Assembly: GCF_009377195.2 (NCBI RefSeq)
Contig: NZ_VJXX01000004.1
Coordinates: 62,001-126,000 of the forward strand
DNA length: 64,000 nt
Origin: Arthrobacter bussei
GTDB taxonomy: Bacteria; Actinomycetota; Actinomycetes; Actinomycetales; Micrococcaceae
Direction: 5' to 3'
Shown here: positions 49,407 to 57,878 of the stretch, in pieces
How the letters are laid out: each line of letters begins with the position of its first letter
Position numbering within the stretch: position 1 is the stretch's first letter
The notes under the pieces: model-generated
What the model saw: the letters and a program-made list of their open reading frames with translations, nothing else
The model's database searches: none
What the model was told of the DNA's origin: nothing
Position numbers and translations under genes: made by a program

Positions 49407-49536
49407 CCGGGGGTGGCAGCGCCCCGCGACCCGGACGTGGGCGCGCGGCGCGAGCGGATGGGCCGGTAGCTCGGGGGAGGCCGTGGCAGCGCCCGGCGAC
49501 CGGGAAGTGGGCGCGCGGCGCGGGCGAATGGGCCGG
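49385..49536. repeat. duplicated 3' end of the DUF2236 gene
   Basis: A 23-bp block (49385-49407, containing the codons for RERMGR and TAG) recurs exactly at 49448-49470, 63 bp later and in the same frame, and a decayed third copy is at about 49518-49536. The intervening 40-45 bp are also similar (GGCAGCGCCC...GTGGGCGCGCG). Read-through of the first TAG would add 20 residues ending again in RERMGR and TAG. Confidence 0.88.
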
Positions 49537-49546
49537 GCCCGGGCGG

Positions 49547-50149
49547 TCAGGCCCCGGGGCGCCTGATCGTCGTCGTCACGGTGACCAGCTGTGGGCGCGG
49601 TGGCGCCGAACTGAACCCGAAGCGGACGGGCGGGCTGACGGGGGCCAGCGTGCCGAGATCCGACCCGCGCCAGGACGCCGTCGCCCCCGTGAGGGAGCGG
49701 GCGGATGTCACGCCGTAGTACTCGGTCCGGCCGTTGCCCGCGGAGCCCGCCGTCGCGACCCCCTTCACCAGGAGCGATGCCACGGGGTTGATCAGTGCCA
49801 GCCAGCGGGGATGGGTGGCCAGGCGCGAGGGAAGGACACCGAGCAGCCGCCCGAGCAGCGTCACCGGACCGACCTCGGCCTGGACCTGCAGGTCCCCGGC
49901 ATCGACGAGGAGGCGGGACGACTCCAGCGACGAGACGATCTCGAGGAGGACGACGTCGTCGAAGGTGTAGGTCGCCCCGACGTAGTCCGCGATCTCCCGG
50001 GTGGGCGCCAGCAGGGTGCGCACACCGGCCGAGTCCTCCATCATGACGTCGGTGAAGGCGCCGAACGGTGACGAGTCCCACCTCCCGATCACCAGTCGCG
50101 TACCCGAGGCGGTGCCGATCCCGGCGATGTGTCCTTCGAAGCGGTCCAT
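49547..50149 (-). CDS. conserved actinobacterial protein (hypothetical)
   Basis: 200-residue soluble protein, mostly beta (GHIAGIGTASGTRLVIGRWDSSPFGAFTDVMMED near the N-terminus; VVLLEIVSSLESSRLLVDAGDLQVQAEVG in the middle; VTVTTTIRRPGA at the end). It has a short hydrophobic segment (ALINPVASLLVKGVATAGSAG) near 135. No known function. GGAG 8 nt before the ATG at 50149. Divergent from purA. DUF2071-like resemblance is conceivable but unverified. Confidence 0.75.
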   Translation of the reverse strand: MDRFEGHIAGIGTASGTRLVIGRWDSSPFGAFTDVMMEDSAGVRTLLAPTREIADYVGATYTFDDVVLLEIVSSLESSRLLVDAGDLQVQAEVGPVTLLGRLLGVLPSRLATHPRWLALINPVASLLVKGVATAGSAGNGRTEYYGVTSARSLTGATASWRGSDLGTLAPVSPPVRFGFSSAPPRPQLVTVTTTIRRPGA

Positions 50150-50253
50150 GCGCCCATTCTCCACGGCCCCGGCGCGGGTGGACGCCGGCGTCACACGGGC
50201 CGGTCCGCTCCCGTCATACCCGCCGCCTTTCGACGGCCCGTGAGCGCCTCGGC

Positions 50254-50259
50254 TAAACT
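50254..50259 (+). promoter_or_regulatory. tentative -10 box of purA
   Basis: TAAACT 117 nt before the purA start; transcription from about 50266 would include the leader hairpin. No good -35 is visible. Confidence 0.35.
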
Positions 50260-50271
50260 CGGACGGTAAGA

Positions 50272-50307
50272 GCCCCAGTGGCCGCGCACCGTGCGGCCGG
50301 TTGGGGC
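50272..50307 (+). ncRNA. structured leader element upstream of purA
   Basis: Two-stage stem: outer GCCCCA/TGGGGC (50272-50277 with 50302-50307), small asymmetric internal loop, inner GGCCGC/GCGGCC (50280-50285 with 50293-50298), 7-nt loop GCACCGT. It lies 68 nt before the purA ATG and has no T-run, so it looks like a leader structure rather than a terminator. Identity unknown to me. Confidence 0.5.
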
Positions 50308-50375
50308 GTTCTGATGCACGGCGAACTCCACCGCGGTCGCGCGGGGAGGACCCGTACCGAATGGGGGAGGATCCC

Positions 50376-51665
50376 ATGCCAGCAATCGTCATCGTCGGCG
50401 CCCAGTGGGGCGACGAGGGTAAGGGCAAGGCCACTGACCTGCTGGGCGGTCGGGTCGACTACGTCGTGAAGCCGAACGGCGGCAACAATGCCGGGCACAC
50501 CGTCGTCGTCAATGGCGAGAAGTACGAGCTGAAGCTCCTTCCCGCGGGCATCCTCAGCCCCAATGCCGTCCCGGTCATCGGCAACGGCTGCGTCATCAAC
50601 CTCGAGGCACTCTTCGACGAGATCGACGGACTCCAGGCCCGCGGGGCGGACACGTCGAAGCTGCGCATCTCCGCCAACGCCCACCTCGTGGCGCCGTACC
50701 ACCAGGTGCTCGACAAGGTCACCGAGCGTTTCCTCGGCAAGCGCGCCATCGGCACCACGGGCCGCGGGATCGGCCCGGCCTACATGGACAAGGTGGCCCG
50801 CCTCGGCCTGCGCGTGCAGGACGTCTTCGACGAGTCGATCCTCCGCCAGAAGGTCGAGGGCTCCCTCAAGCAGAAGAACGAGCTGCTGGTGAAGGTCTAC
50901 AACCGCCGCGACGTCGAGGTCGAGGAGGTCGTCGAGTACTTCCTGTCCTTCGCCGAGCGGCTCAAGCCCCTCGTCATCGACTCCACCTTCGTGCTCAACG
51001 AGGCGCTCGACGCCGGCAAGGTGGTCCTCATGGAGGGCGGCCAGGCCACCTTCCTCGACGTCGACCACGGCACCTACCCGTTCGTGACGTCGTCGAACCC
51101 CACCGCGGGCGGCGCGTCCGTCGGGTCCGGGATCGGTCCCACGCGCATCTCCCGCTCGATCGGCATCATCAAGGCGTACACCACGCGCGTGGGCGCCGGT
51201 CCCTTCCCGACCGAACTCTTCGACGAGATGGGCCTGTACCTGCAGAAGACCGGCGGTGAGTTCGGCGTCAACACCGGGCGTCCACGCCGTTGCGGCTGGT
51301 ACGACGCCGTGCTGGCGCGCCACGCCTCGCGGGTCAACGGCTTCACCGACTACTTCGTCACGAAGCTCGACGTCCTCACGGGCATCGAGACCATCCCCGT
51401 GTGCGTGGCGTACGACGTCGACGGTGTGCGCCACGACGAGATGCCCATGACGCAGACCGACTTCCACCACGCGAAGCCGATCTTCGAGTACTTCGACGGC
51501 TGGACCGAGGACATCACGGGAGCGCGGACCATCGAGGACCTGCCGGCCAACGCGCAGACCTACGTGCGGGCCCTCGAGAAGCTCTCCGGCACGCGGTTCT
51601 CCGCCATCGGGGTGGGGCCGGACCGGGACCAGACCATCGTGGTCAACGACCTCATCGGCGACTGA
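50376..51665 (+). CDS. purA: adenylosuccinate synthetase
   Basis: 429-residue cytoplasmic enzyme joining IMP and aspartate with GTP to make adenylosuccinate, the committed step to AMP. GTP P-loop [11 protein letters not shown] at residues 8-18 with catalytic Asp and the following [12 protein letters not shown]/aspartate loops include [15 protein letters not shown] and [20 protein letters not shown]. Length matches the family. GGGGGAGG lies 5 nt before the ATG. A 5' leader hairpin precedes it; the 3' end is duplicated after the stop. Confidence 0.97.
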   Translation: MPAIVIVGAQWGDEGKGKATDLLGGRVDYVVKPNGGNNAGHTVVVNGEKYELKLLPAGILSPNAVPVIGNGCVINLEALFDEIDGLQARGADTSKLRISANAHLVAPYHQVLDKVTERFLGKRAIGTTGRGIGPAYMDKVARLGLRVQDVFDESILRQKVEGSLKQKNELLVKVYNRRDVEVEEVVEYFLSFAERLKPLVIDSTFVLNEALDAGKVVLMEGGQATFLDVDHGTYPFVTSSNPTAGGASVGSGIGPTRISRSIGIIKAYTTRVGAGPFPTELFDEMGLYLQKTGGEFGVNTGRPRRCGWYDAVLARHASRVNGFTDYFVTKLDVLTGIETIPVCVAYDVDGVRHDEMPMTQTDFHHAKPIFEYFDGWTEDITGARTIEDLPANAQTYVRALEKLSGTRFSAIGVGPDRDQTIVVNDLIGD

Positions 51666-51702
51666 GCCCGGCCGGCGACCTCATCGGCGACTGAGCCCGG
51701 CC
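51647..51702. repeat. duplicated 3' end of purA
   Basis: A 27-bp block including the last codons, TGA and the following GCCCGGCC (51647-51673) is repeated exactly at 51676-51702, period 29 bp, out of frame. The second copy lies wholly downstream of the real stop. Confidence 0.93.
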
Positions 51703-51722
51703 CGGGTTCCGCCGCAGACACG

Positions 51723-51751
51723 GACGGCACCCCGCGCTGCGGGGTGCCGTC
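51723..51751. terminator. bidirectional terminator between purA and the SurA-like gene
   Basis: Perfect 13-bp stem GACGGCACCCCGC with 51739-51751, 3-nt loop GCT. It serves converging transcripts. Confidence 0.85.
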
Positions 51752-51772
51752 GCCGTTCCGGCCGCGCATGGA

Positions 51773-52559
51773 TCACAGGTTGACCGTGATCTCCGCATCC
51801 TCGCGCAGCTGCGCGATCAGGGTCTGCGTCGCCGTGGACAGCTTCTCGCCGGATAGCTGCTCCTCGATCTGCTCACGCACGTCCTCCAGCGGGGGGGATC
51901 GGCGTGCTCGTCTCGCCGCTGGCCTCCTGCTGCGCGACGGCGGAGTCGTAGGTGTCCTGGATCTCCTGGTCGGTGGGGGCCGTGTCGCCGGCCTCCTCGG
52001 CGAGCAGCGCGTCCAGCTTCACCTGGTCCGAGAGCTGCTGGTCGAAGGCTCCCTCGTCGAGGCCCTGCTCCGCGAAGGCTGCGCGCAGCTCCTCCTCGGA
52101 CCCCAGGCCGCTGGTCTCCAGGAGGTCGCTGATCGCCGCGGCGCGCGCCTCGTCGGTGGCCTCGATGCCCCGGGCGTCCGCCTCCTGCCGGAGCAGTTCG
52201 GTGCTCACGAGGTTGTCGGCAACCGTGGTCTTCAGCAGGTCCTGGTCGAGCTCCTGCCCACTGGCCTGCGCCGAGGCGGCGGCCTGCTGGAACTGGCTCG
52301 TGTACGTGGTGGTGAAGGTGTCGCGGCTGATCTCGGTCCCGTTGACCACGGCGACGACGTCGGGCAGGCCCTCGAGGTCCGGCTCCGGCAGGGCGGGGGC
52401 CGATTCCGCGGTGTCCGCCGCCGGGTCGCTCGCGGCGCTCGACGCGGGGGCGCTGTCCGCGGTGCCGCCATCGCCGCTGCAGGCGGTCAGGACCGCCGCC
52501 GCCCCGATGAACACGGCAGCGAGCAGCTGCCTCTTCCGTGCTGTGGCTCCGAAGGCCAT
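51773..52559 (-). pseudogene. SurA-N-like lipoprotein with frameshift in a G7 tract
   Basis: Exported lipoprotein (lipobox VLTAC, lipidated Cys27) with an N-terminal SurA-type chaperone region: VVAVVNGTEISRDTFTTTYTSQFQQAA, NLVSTELLRQEADARGIEATD, LRAAFAEQGLDEGAFDQQLSDQVKLDALL. Reading from the ATG at 52559 stops early at 51873. If the run of seven G (51891-51897) were six, the frame continues as PPLEDVREQIEEQLSGEKLS and on to AEITVNL and TGA at 51773, giving 261 residues, the natural end. Either a real +1 slip mutation or a sequence error. Confidence 0.8.
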
Positions 52560-52703
52560 GGTCCTTGTCCTCACCTCGTGGTCCGGGTCAGCGTGCCACT
52601 GTAGCAACCGCGGGTGACAGGCGGCGGCGTGAGCGCCGGCGGTCCGCTGGTTGCAGGACCGCGGCGGAGCGGGGCGGGGGTCCCTGCGGCCGGCGCTCCC
52701 GCA

Positions 52704-53198
52704 TCACCAGCCCCAGGTGCCGGCGCCGCCCTTGAACGGCCCGACGATCGACCGCGTGATCCAGCCACCGTAGAAATCGCCCTCCTGCGCCTGCACCGTC
52801 TCGCCGTCGACCGTGCAGGAATCCATCTGCGACGGATAGATGGCGGCACGGGTGGAGAGCTCCCCGTACCCGGGGACGGGGGTGGGGTAGGTCCACGCGC
52901 CGCGCGCGTTGCGGGCACGGCCGGCGATTACGTCGAAGTAGCTCGCCGCGCCCTTGAACTCGCAGTGCGTGGTGCCCTCGACCGGGACCAGCACGCCGGG
53001 CGCGAAGTCGTCGAGGGGCAGGTAGTACACGGGCGGGTGGCTGGTCTCGAGGACCCGCACCGCCCGGGTGGTCCGGACGATCACCTGCCCGCCGAAGCGG
53101 ACCTCGATGGTGGCGGGCGAGGCCTCGACGCGCGGCGGCCGCGGGTAGTCCCACACGGACTCCTGGCCGGGTCCGGGTGTGACGCGCTTGTTCTTCAT
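52704..53198 (-). CDS. DUF427 protein
   Basis: 164-residue soluble beta-rich protein. DUF427 hallmarks: VWDYPRPPRVEASPATIEVRFGG at the start, VLETSHPPVYYLPLDDF, THCEFKGAASYFDV, and C-terminal DGETVQAQEGDFYGGWIT then VGPFKGGAGTWGW. Function unknown. ATG at 53198 preferred (AGGAA 4 nt upstream) over the ATG at 53210. Starts 90 nt from the divergent amidase gene. Confidence 0.9.
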   Translation of the reverse strand: MKNKRVTPGPGQESVWDYPRPPRVEASPATIEVRFGGQVIVRTTRAVRVLETSHPPVYYLPLDDFAPGVLVPVEGTTHCEFKGAASYFDVIAGRARNARGAWTYPTPVPGYGELSTRAAIYPSQMDSCTVDGETVQAQEGDFYGGWITRSIVGPFKGGAGTWGW

Positions 53199-53247
53199 CG
53201 GGTTCCTCATGCCACGAGGCTACTCCGGGAGGCTGCGCGTGAGTCTG

Positions 53248-53253
53248 TACGCT
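53248..53253 (+). promoter_or_regulatory. -10 box of the amidase-LacI unit
   Basis: TACGCT at 53248-53253 predicts a start near 53260 and a 28-nt leader with GAGG before the ATG at 53288. Confidence 0.45.
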
Positions 53254-53287
53254 GGACGCACCATACCGCCTACACGTGAGGTTCAGC

Positions 53288-54094
53288 ATGAAAGTCAGCG
53301 TTGGCCAGTTCAGACCCGGCGGGGAGGCGACGGCGAACCTCGCGGTCATGCGGGAGCTGGCCGCCGAGGCCAGATCCGAGGGCGCGGAACTGATCGTCTT
53401 CCCCGAGGAGTCGATGTTCTCGATCGGCAGGGTCGAGGGTCCACTCCAGCAGGCTGTGGAGGAGAACTGGACGTCCTTCGTCCAGCAGCTGTCCTTCCTC
53501 GCGGCGGAGCAGTCCATCGCGGTGGTCGCGGGCGGCTACGAGTCCAGCGGCGAGGAGCGGCCGTTCAACACGCTCGTCCTCATCGACGCCACCGGGCGGA
53601 TCGTGGACACCTACCGCAAGCTCCACCTCTACGACGCCTTCAGCTACCAGGAGTCCACGCGCATCAAGCCGGGCGACGGCGGCATCAAGGTCGCGGAGCT
53701 CGGAGGCGTGCGGGTGGGGCTGATGACCTGCTACGACGTCCGGTTCCCGGAGCAGGCGAGGGCCCTGGCCGACGCCGGCGCCGACCTCATCTGCGTGCCG
53801 GCAGCCTGGTTCAAGGGCGAGCACAAGATCGACCACTGGGAGACGCTGCTGAAGGCGCGGGCCATCGAGAACACGCTGTGGGTCGCGGCGGCGGGTACCT
53901 CCGGCGGCCACACCATCGGGCACTCGGCCATCATCGACCCCATGGGTATCCCGCAGGTGCACCTCGAGGACGAGGAGCGCGGCGTCGTGACCACCGAGGT
54001 CACGCGCCGCCGGCTCGACGACGTCCGCGAATTCCTGCCGGTACTCCGCAACAGGCGCTTCGCCCGGAACGACACCATTGTCGACTCCCACTGA
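53288..54094 (+). CDS. carbon-nitrogen hydrolase (nitrilase-superfamily amidase)
   Basis: 268-residue cytoplasmic hydrolase. Catalytic Glu-Lys-Cys triad: Glu44 region (LIVFPEESMFS), Lys in TYRKLHLYDAFSYQES and Cys in GLMTCYDVRFPEQARAL. Related to Nit/omega-amidase and NAD-repair deaminated-glutathione amidases; substrate not resolvable. GAGG 6 nt before the ATG. The LacI gene begins 4 nt after its stop, so both share a transcript. Confidence 0.92.
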   Translation: MKVSVGQFRPGGEATANLAVMRELAAEARSEGAELIVFPEESMFSIGRVEGPLQQAVEENWTSFVQQLSFLAAEQSIAVVAGGYESSGEERPFNTLVLIDATGRIVDTYRKLHLYDAFSYQESTRIKPGDGGIKVAELGGVRVGLMTCYDVRFPEQARALADAGADLICVPAAWFKGEHKIDHWETLLKARAIENTLWVAAAGTSGGHTIGHSAIIDPMGIPQVHLEDEERGVVTTEVTRRRLDDVREFLPVLRNRRFARNDTIVDSH

Positions 54095-54098
54095 CGCC

Positions 54099-55145
54099 GT
54101 GACGGCCGCGGACGGCCCGGCGCCGCCGCGAGCCGCGAACATCCGCGATGTCGCCCGACTCGCCGGGGTCTCCCACCAGACGGTGTCGCGGGTCCTCAAC
54201 GGTCACCCGAGCCTGCGCGCCGAGACGCGGGACCGCGTGCTCGCGGCCATGGAGGAGCTGAGCTTCCGGCCCAACCGTGCTGCACGCGCGCTGGTGACGA
54301 GCCGCTCCACCACCATCGGCGTGCTTGTCAGCAAGGGCTTCGAGTACGGGCCCGCAGCGAGCCTCCAGGCCATCGACAGCGCAGCCCGGGAGGCGGGGTA
54401 CGGGGTGGACGTGGCACACCTCGACGACGTCGACGACGGTTCCATCCGGTCCGCCCTCGACCGCCTGCTCGCGCACGGGGTGGACGGCCTCATCATCCTC
54501 GCGCCGCAGACCCGGACGCTGGCGGAGATCGAGCACCTGTCCATCACCCTGCCCTTCGTGACGGTGCACTCCGCGCAGGGCCACGACGACCACCGGCTCT
54601 CGGTCGACCAGTCGGGCGGGGCGGCGCTCGCCACGCGGCACCTCATCGACCTCGGCCACCGGCGGATAGCGCACATCGCCGGGCCCGACGGGTGGTTCGA
54701 GACGGAGGCGCGCATCCGCGGATACCGCCGCGCCATGCGGGACGCGGGCCTCGACCCGGAGCCGCTCCTCGCCGGCACCTGGACGGCCGACTCCGGCTAC
54801 CGTGCCGGCCGCACGCTGCTCGCAGGGGCCTCCTCCCGGGGCGTGACGGCGGTCTTCTCCTCGAACGACCAGATGGCCCTCGGGCTGCTCCATGCCCTGC
54901 GTGAAGGGGGACGGAGCGTGCCGGAGGACATGAGCGTGGTCGGGTTCGACGACGTCCCCGAGGCCGCCCACTACCAGCCACCCCTCACGACGGTGCGGCA
55001 GGACTTCCCCGAGCTGGGCCGGCGGTGTGTCGCCCGGTTGCTCGGGCTCATCGGCGAGGCGGAGCCCGTCCGGGATGGGGACGCAGCCCCGGAGGTCCGC
55101 ACGGAACTCGTGTCGAGGGGCTCGACGGCGCGTCCGCCCTCCTGA
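54099..55145 (+). CDS. LacI-family regulator, probable arabinose repressor
   Basis: 348-residue repressor. Helix-turn-helix at about 15-35 (NIRDVARLAGVSHQTVSRVL), hinge near 60-70 (RPNRAARALVT), periplasmic-binding-like core to the end, with VFSSNDQMALGLLHALREGG and VVGFDDVPEAAHYQPPLTTV. GTG at 54099 (no clear ribosome-binding site; probably coupled to the preceding gene). Lies directly before the ara operon, whose promoter carries a LacI-type inverted repeat, so control of araBDA is the best guess. A TTG at 54078 is a less likely start. Confidence 0.9.
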   Translation: MTAADGPAPPRAANIRDVARLAGVSHQTVSRVLNGHPSLRAETRDRVLAAMEELSFRPNRAARALVTSRSTTIGVLVSKGFEYGPAASLQAIDSAAREAGYGVDVAHLDDVDDGSIRSALDRLLAHGVDGLIILAPQTRTLAEIEHLSITLPFVTVHSAQGHDDHRLSVDQSGGAALATRHLIDLGHRRIAHIAGPDGWFETEARIRGYRRAMRDAGLDPEPLLAGTWTADSGYRAGRTLLAGASSRGVTAVFSSNDQMALGLLHALREGGRSVPEDMSVVGFDDVPEAAHYQPPLTTVRQDFPELGRRCVARLLGLIGEAEPVRDGDAAPEVRTELVSRGSTARPPS

Positions 55146-55292
55146 CCCACGCGGCACCGGGACGCCCGATGCGCTGTCCCATCCCGAGGACGTCCGAGCG
55201 CCTCACTTGTGGAATCGCTCTCCGGCTGCCCTCGCGCCGGTCCGGTTCCGGGGCGCCCCGACATCCCGGCCGGTTGTCCCCGAGCGTGACCG

Positions 55293-55350
55293 TTGACACA
55301 GCCCACCCGGAAGGACCTACACTGTTAGCCGTTGATGTGAACGGTCACAT
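55293..55350 (+). promoter_or_regulatory. araB promoter with inverted-repeat operator
   Basis: TTGACA at 55293-55298 and TACACT at 55318-55323 (19-nt spacing, a little long). Just downstream, ATGTGA-ACGG-TCACAT (55335-55350) is a perfect 6-bp inverted repeat with central CG, a LacI-type operator in a blocking position. Confidence 0.75.
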
Positions 55351-55425
55351 GGCCGATCACCTACAGCGCTCCGATCCACCAGAGCATCGCTTCGCGGTCT
55401 CGAGAAGAACAAAGAGGTCCTTCCC

Positions 55426-57153
55426 TTGAGTGACTCCACCCCGGGCTCCGCGACGACCCCGGCCGGTGCCGGCGGCGACACCTACGTGATCGGCGTCGAC
55501 TATGGCACCCTGTCCGGCCGCGCCGTCGTCGTCCGCGTCTCCGACGGTGCCGAACTCGGTGCCGCGACGCTCGAGTACCCGCACGCCGTCATGGACACCA
55601 CGCTCGCGGCCACAGGTGCGCAGCTGCCGCCCGAGTGGGCCCTGCAGGTGCCCTCCGACTACGTCGACGTCCTCCGCTCCGCCGTCCCCGCCGCCGTCCG
55701 CGAGTCGGGCATCGACCCGCAGGACGTCGTCGGCATCGCCACCGACTTCACCGCCTGCACCATGGTGCCCACCCTCGCCGACGGCACCCCCCTCAACGAG
55801 GTGCCCGGCTACGAGGGCCGCCCCCACGCGTACGTGAAGCTGTGGAAGCACCACGCGGCCCAGGCGCAGGCCAACCGCATCAACGAACTCGCCGCCGCAC
55901 GCGGCGAGGCGTGGCTGCCCCGCTACGGCGGGCTCATCTCCAGCGAGTGGGAGTTCGCCAAGGGTCTCCAGCTGCTCGAGGAGGACCGCGAGCTGTACGA
56001 CGTCATGGAGCACTGGGTCGAGGCGGCCGACTGGATCGTCTGGCAGCTCACGGGGGAGTACGTGCGGAATGCCTGCACCGCAGGCTACAAGGGCATCTAC
56101 CAGGACGGCGCCTATCCGTCCGAGGAATTCCTCGCCGCCCTCAACCCCGACTTCGCCGGGTTCGCCCGCGACAAGGTGGAGCACGCCATCGGCGCCCTGG
56201 CGTCGAGGGCGGGCTCCCTGTCCGAGGAGGCCGCCGCCTGGACGGGCCTGCCCGCGGGCATCGCCGTCGCCGTCGGGAACGTGGACGCCCACGTCACCGC
56301 TCCCGCGGCGCAGGCCACGGACCCTGGCCAGATGGTGGCCATCATGGGCACCTCCACCTGCCACGTCATGAACTCCGACCGCCTGAGCGAGGTGCCGGGC
56401 ATGTGCGGCGTCGTCGACGGCGGGATCGTCGAAGGATTCTACGGATACGAGGCCGGCCAGTCCGGCGTCGGCGACATCTTCGCGTGGTTCGTCGCGAACC
56501 AGGTGCCGGGCGAGATCAAGGACGCCGCCACGGCCGAGGGACTCAGCGTGCACGAGTACCTCACCGAACAGGCGCAGGGGGAACCCGTCGGCGCCCACGG
56601 CCTGGTGGCCCTCGACTGGCACTCCGGCAACCGGTCCGTCCTGGTGGACCATGAGCTGTCCGGAACGATCGTGGGACTCACCCTCGCCACCAAGCCGCAC
56701 GAGGTCTACCGTGCGCTGCTGGAGTCCACGGCGTTCGGCACCCGGAAGATCGTCGAGACCTTCAACGCATCCGGCGTCCCGGTGACGGAGTTCGTCGCCG
56801 CCGGCGGGCTCATCCGGAACCCCTTCCTCATGCAGGTCTACGCGGACGTCCTGAACATGCCCATCTCCGTGATCGGCAGCGCGCAGGGCCCCGCCCTCGG
56901 CTCCGCCATCCATGCCGCCGTCGCCGCCGGCGCGTACGAGGACATCCACGCCGCAGCCGCGGCGATGGGCCACCTGGACCGTGCCGCCTACACCCCGGAT
57001 CCGGAGAGGGCCGAGGCGTACGACGCCCTGTACCACGAGTACACCGACCTGCACGACTACTTCGGCCGCGGCGCCAACGACGTCATGCACCGGCTGAAGG
57101 CCCTGCGCCGTGCGGCCCGCACGGCTGTTGCCCCGCAGGCGGTGTCAGCATGA
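55426..57153 (+). CDS. araB: ribulokinase
   Basis: 575-residue cytoplasmic FGGY kinase that phosphorylates L-ribulose. N-terminal YVIGVDYGTLSGRAVVVRVSDG carries the phosphate-1 motif; IATDFTACTMVP (near 104), CGVVDGGIVEGFYGYEAGQSGVGDIFAWF and FVAAGGLIRNPFLMQVYADVL mark AraB. TTG at 55426 is the start (AAGAGG 8 nt upstream, residues SDSTPG...). First gene of araB-araD-araA, and the next gene overlaps by 4 nt. Confidence 0.96.
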   Translation: MSDSTPGSATTPAGAGGDTYVIGVDYGTLSGRAVVVRVSDGAELGAATLEYPHAVMDTTLAATGAQLPPEWALQVPSDYVDVLRSAVPAAVRESGIDPQDVVGIATDFTACTMVPTLADGTPLNEVPGYEGRPHAYVKLWKHHAAQAQANRINELAAARGEAWLPRYGGLISSEWEFAKGLQLLEEDRELYDVMEHWVEAADWIVWQLTGEYVRNACTAGYKGIYQDGAYPSEEFLAALNPDFAGFARDKVEHAIGALASRAGSLSEEAAAWTGLPAGIAVAVGNVDAHVTAPAAQATDPGQMVAIMGTSTCHVMNSDRLSEVPGMCGVVDGGIVEGFYGYEAGQSGVGDIFAWFVANQVPGEIKDAATAEGLSVHEYLTEQAQGEPVGAHGLVALDWHSGNRSVLVDHELSGTIVGLTLATKPHEVYRALLESTAFGTRKIVETFNASGVPVTEFVAAGGLIRNPFLMQVYADVLNMPISVIGSAQGPALGSAIHAAVAAGAYEDIHAAAAAMGHLDRAAYTPDPERAEAYDALYHEYTDLHDYFGRGANDVMHRLKALRRAARTAVAPQAVSA

Positions 57154-57878
57154 GCACCTCGACCCCCGCGACCTTCAGCCCCGAGGTCGAGGCGGCGATC
57201 CTCGCCGTCCGGGAGGACGTCGCCGCCCTCCACGCCGAACTCGTGCGCTACGGACTCGTCGTCTGGACGGGCGGGAACGTCTCCGGCCGCGTGCCGGGCG
57301 CCGATCTGTTCGTCATCAAGCCCTCCGGCGTCAGCTACGACGAGCTGGCGCCGGAGAACCAGATCCTCTGCGACCTCGACGGCAACGTCGTCGAGGGCAC
57401 TCCCGGATCCGAGCGGTCGCCCTCGAGCGACACCGCCGCCCACGCGTACGTCTACCGCCACATGCCCGACGTCGGCGGCGTGGTGCACACGCACTCCACC
57501 TACGCCGTCGCCTGGGCCGCCCGCGGCGAGCCGATCCCCTGCGTCATCACGGCCATGGCGGACGAGTTCGGCGGGGAGATCCCCGTGGGTCCGTTCGCGA
57601 TCATCGGTGATGATTCGATCGGCCGCGGCATCGTGGACACCCTCACCGGCCACCGCTCGCGCGGCGTGCTCATGAAGAGCCACGGCCCCTTCACCATCGG
57701 CAGGGACGCGAAGGATGCCGTCAAGGCGGCCGTCATGCTCGAGGACGTGGCACGTACCGTCCATATCTCCCGCCAGCTCGGTGCGCCCGCCGGTATCCAG
57801 TCCGAGCACATCGACTCACTCTTCGACCGGTACCAGAACGTGTACGGTCAGCCCTCGACCCCAGGAGCCCCAGCATGA
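57150..57878 (+). CDS. araD: L-ribulose-5-phosphate 4-epimerase
   Basis: 242-residue cytoplasmic zinc enzyme of the class II aldolase family, converting L-ribulose-5-P to D-xylulose-5-P. Phosphate-binding stretch [13 protein letters not shown] and [13 protein letters not shown]. Zinc His residues in [19 protein letters not shown], third His in [16 protein letters not shown] overlap with araB and with araA, so all three are translationally coupled. Confidence 0.95.
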   Translation: MSTSTPATFSPEVEAAILAVREDVAALHAELVRYGLVVWTGGNVSGRVPGADLFVIKPSGVSYDELAPENQILCDLDGNVVEGTPGSERSPSSDTAAHAYVYRHMPDVGGVVHTHSTYAVAWAARGEPIPCVITAMADEFGGEIPVGPFAIIGDDSIGRGIVDTLTGHRSRGVLMKSHGPFTIGRDAKDAVKAAVMLEDVARTVHISRQLGAPAGIQSEHIDSLFDRYQNVYGQPSTPGAPA

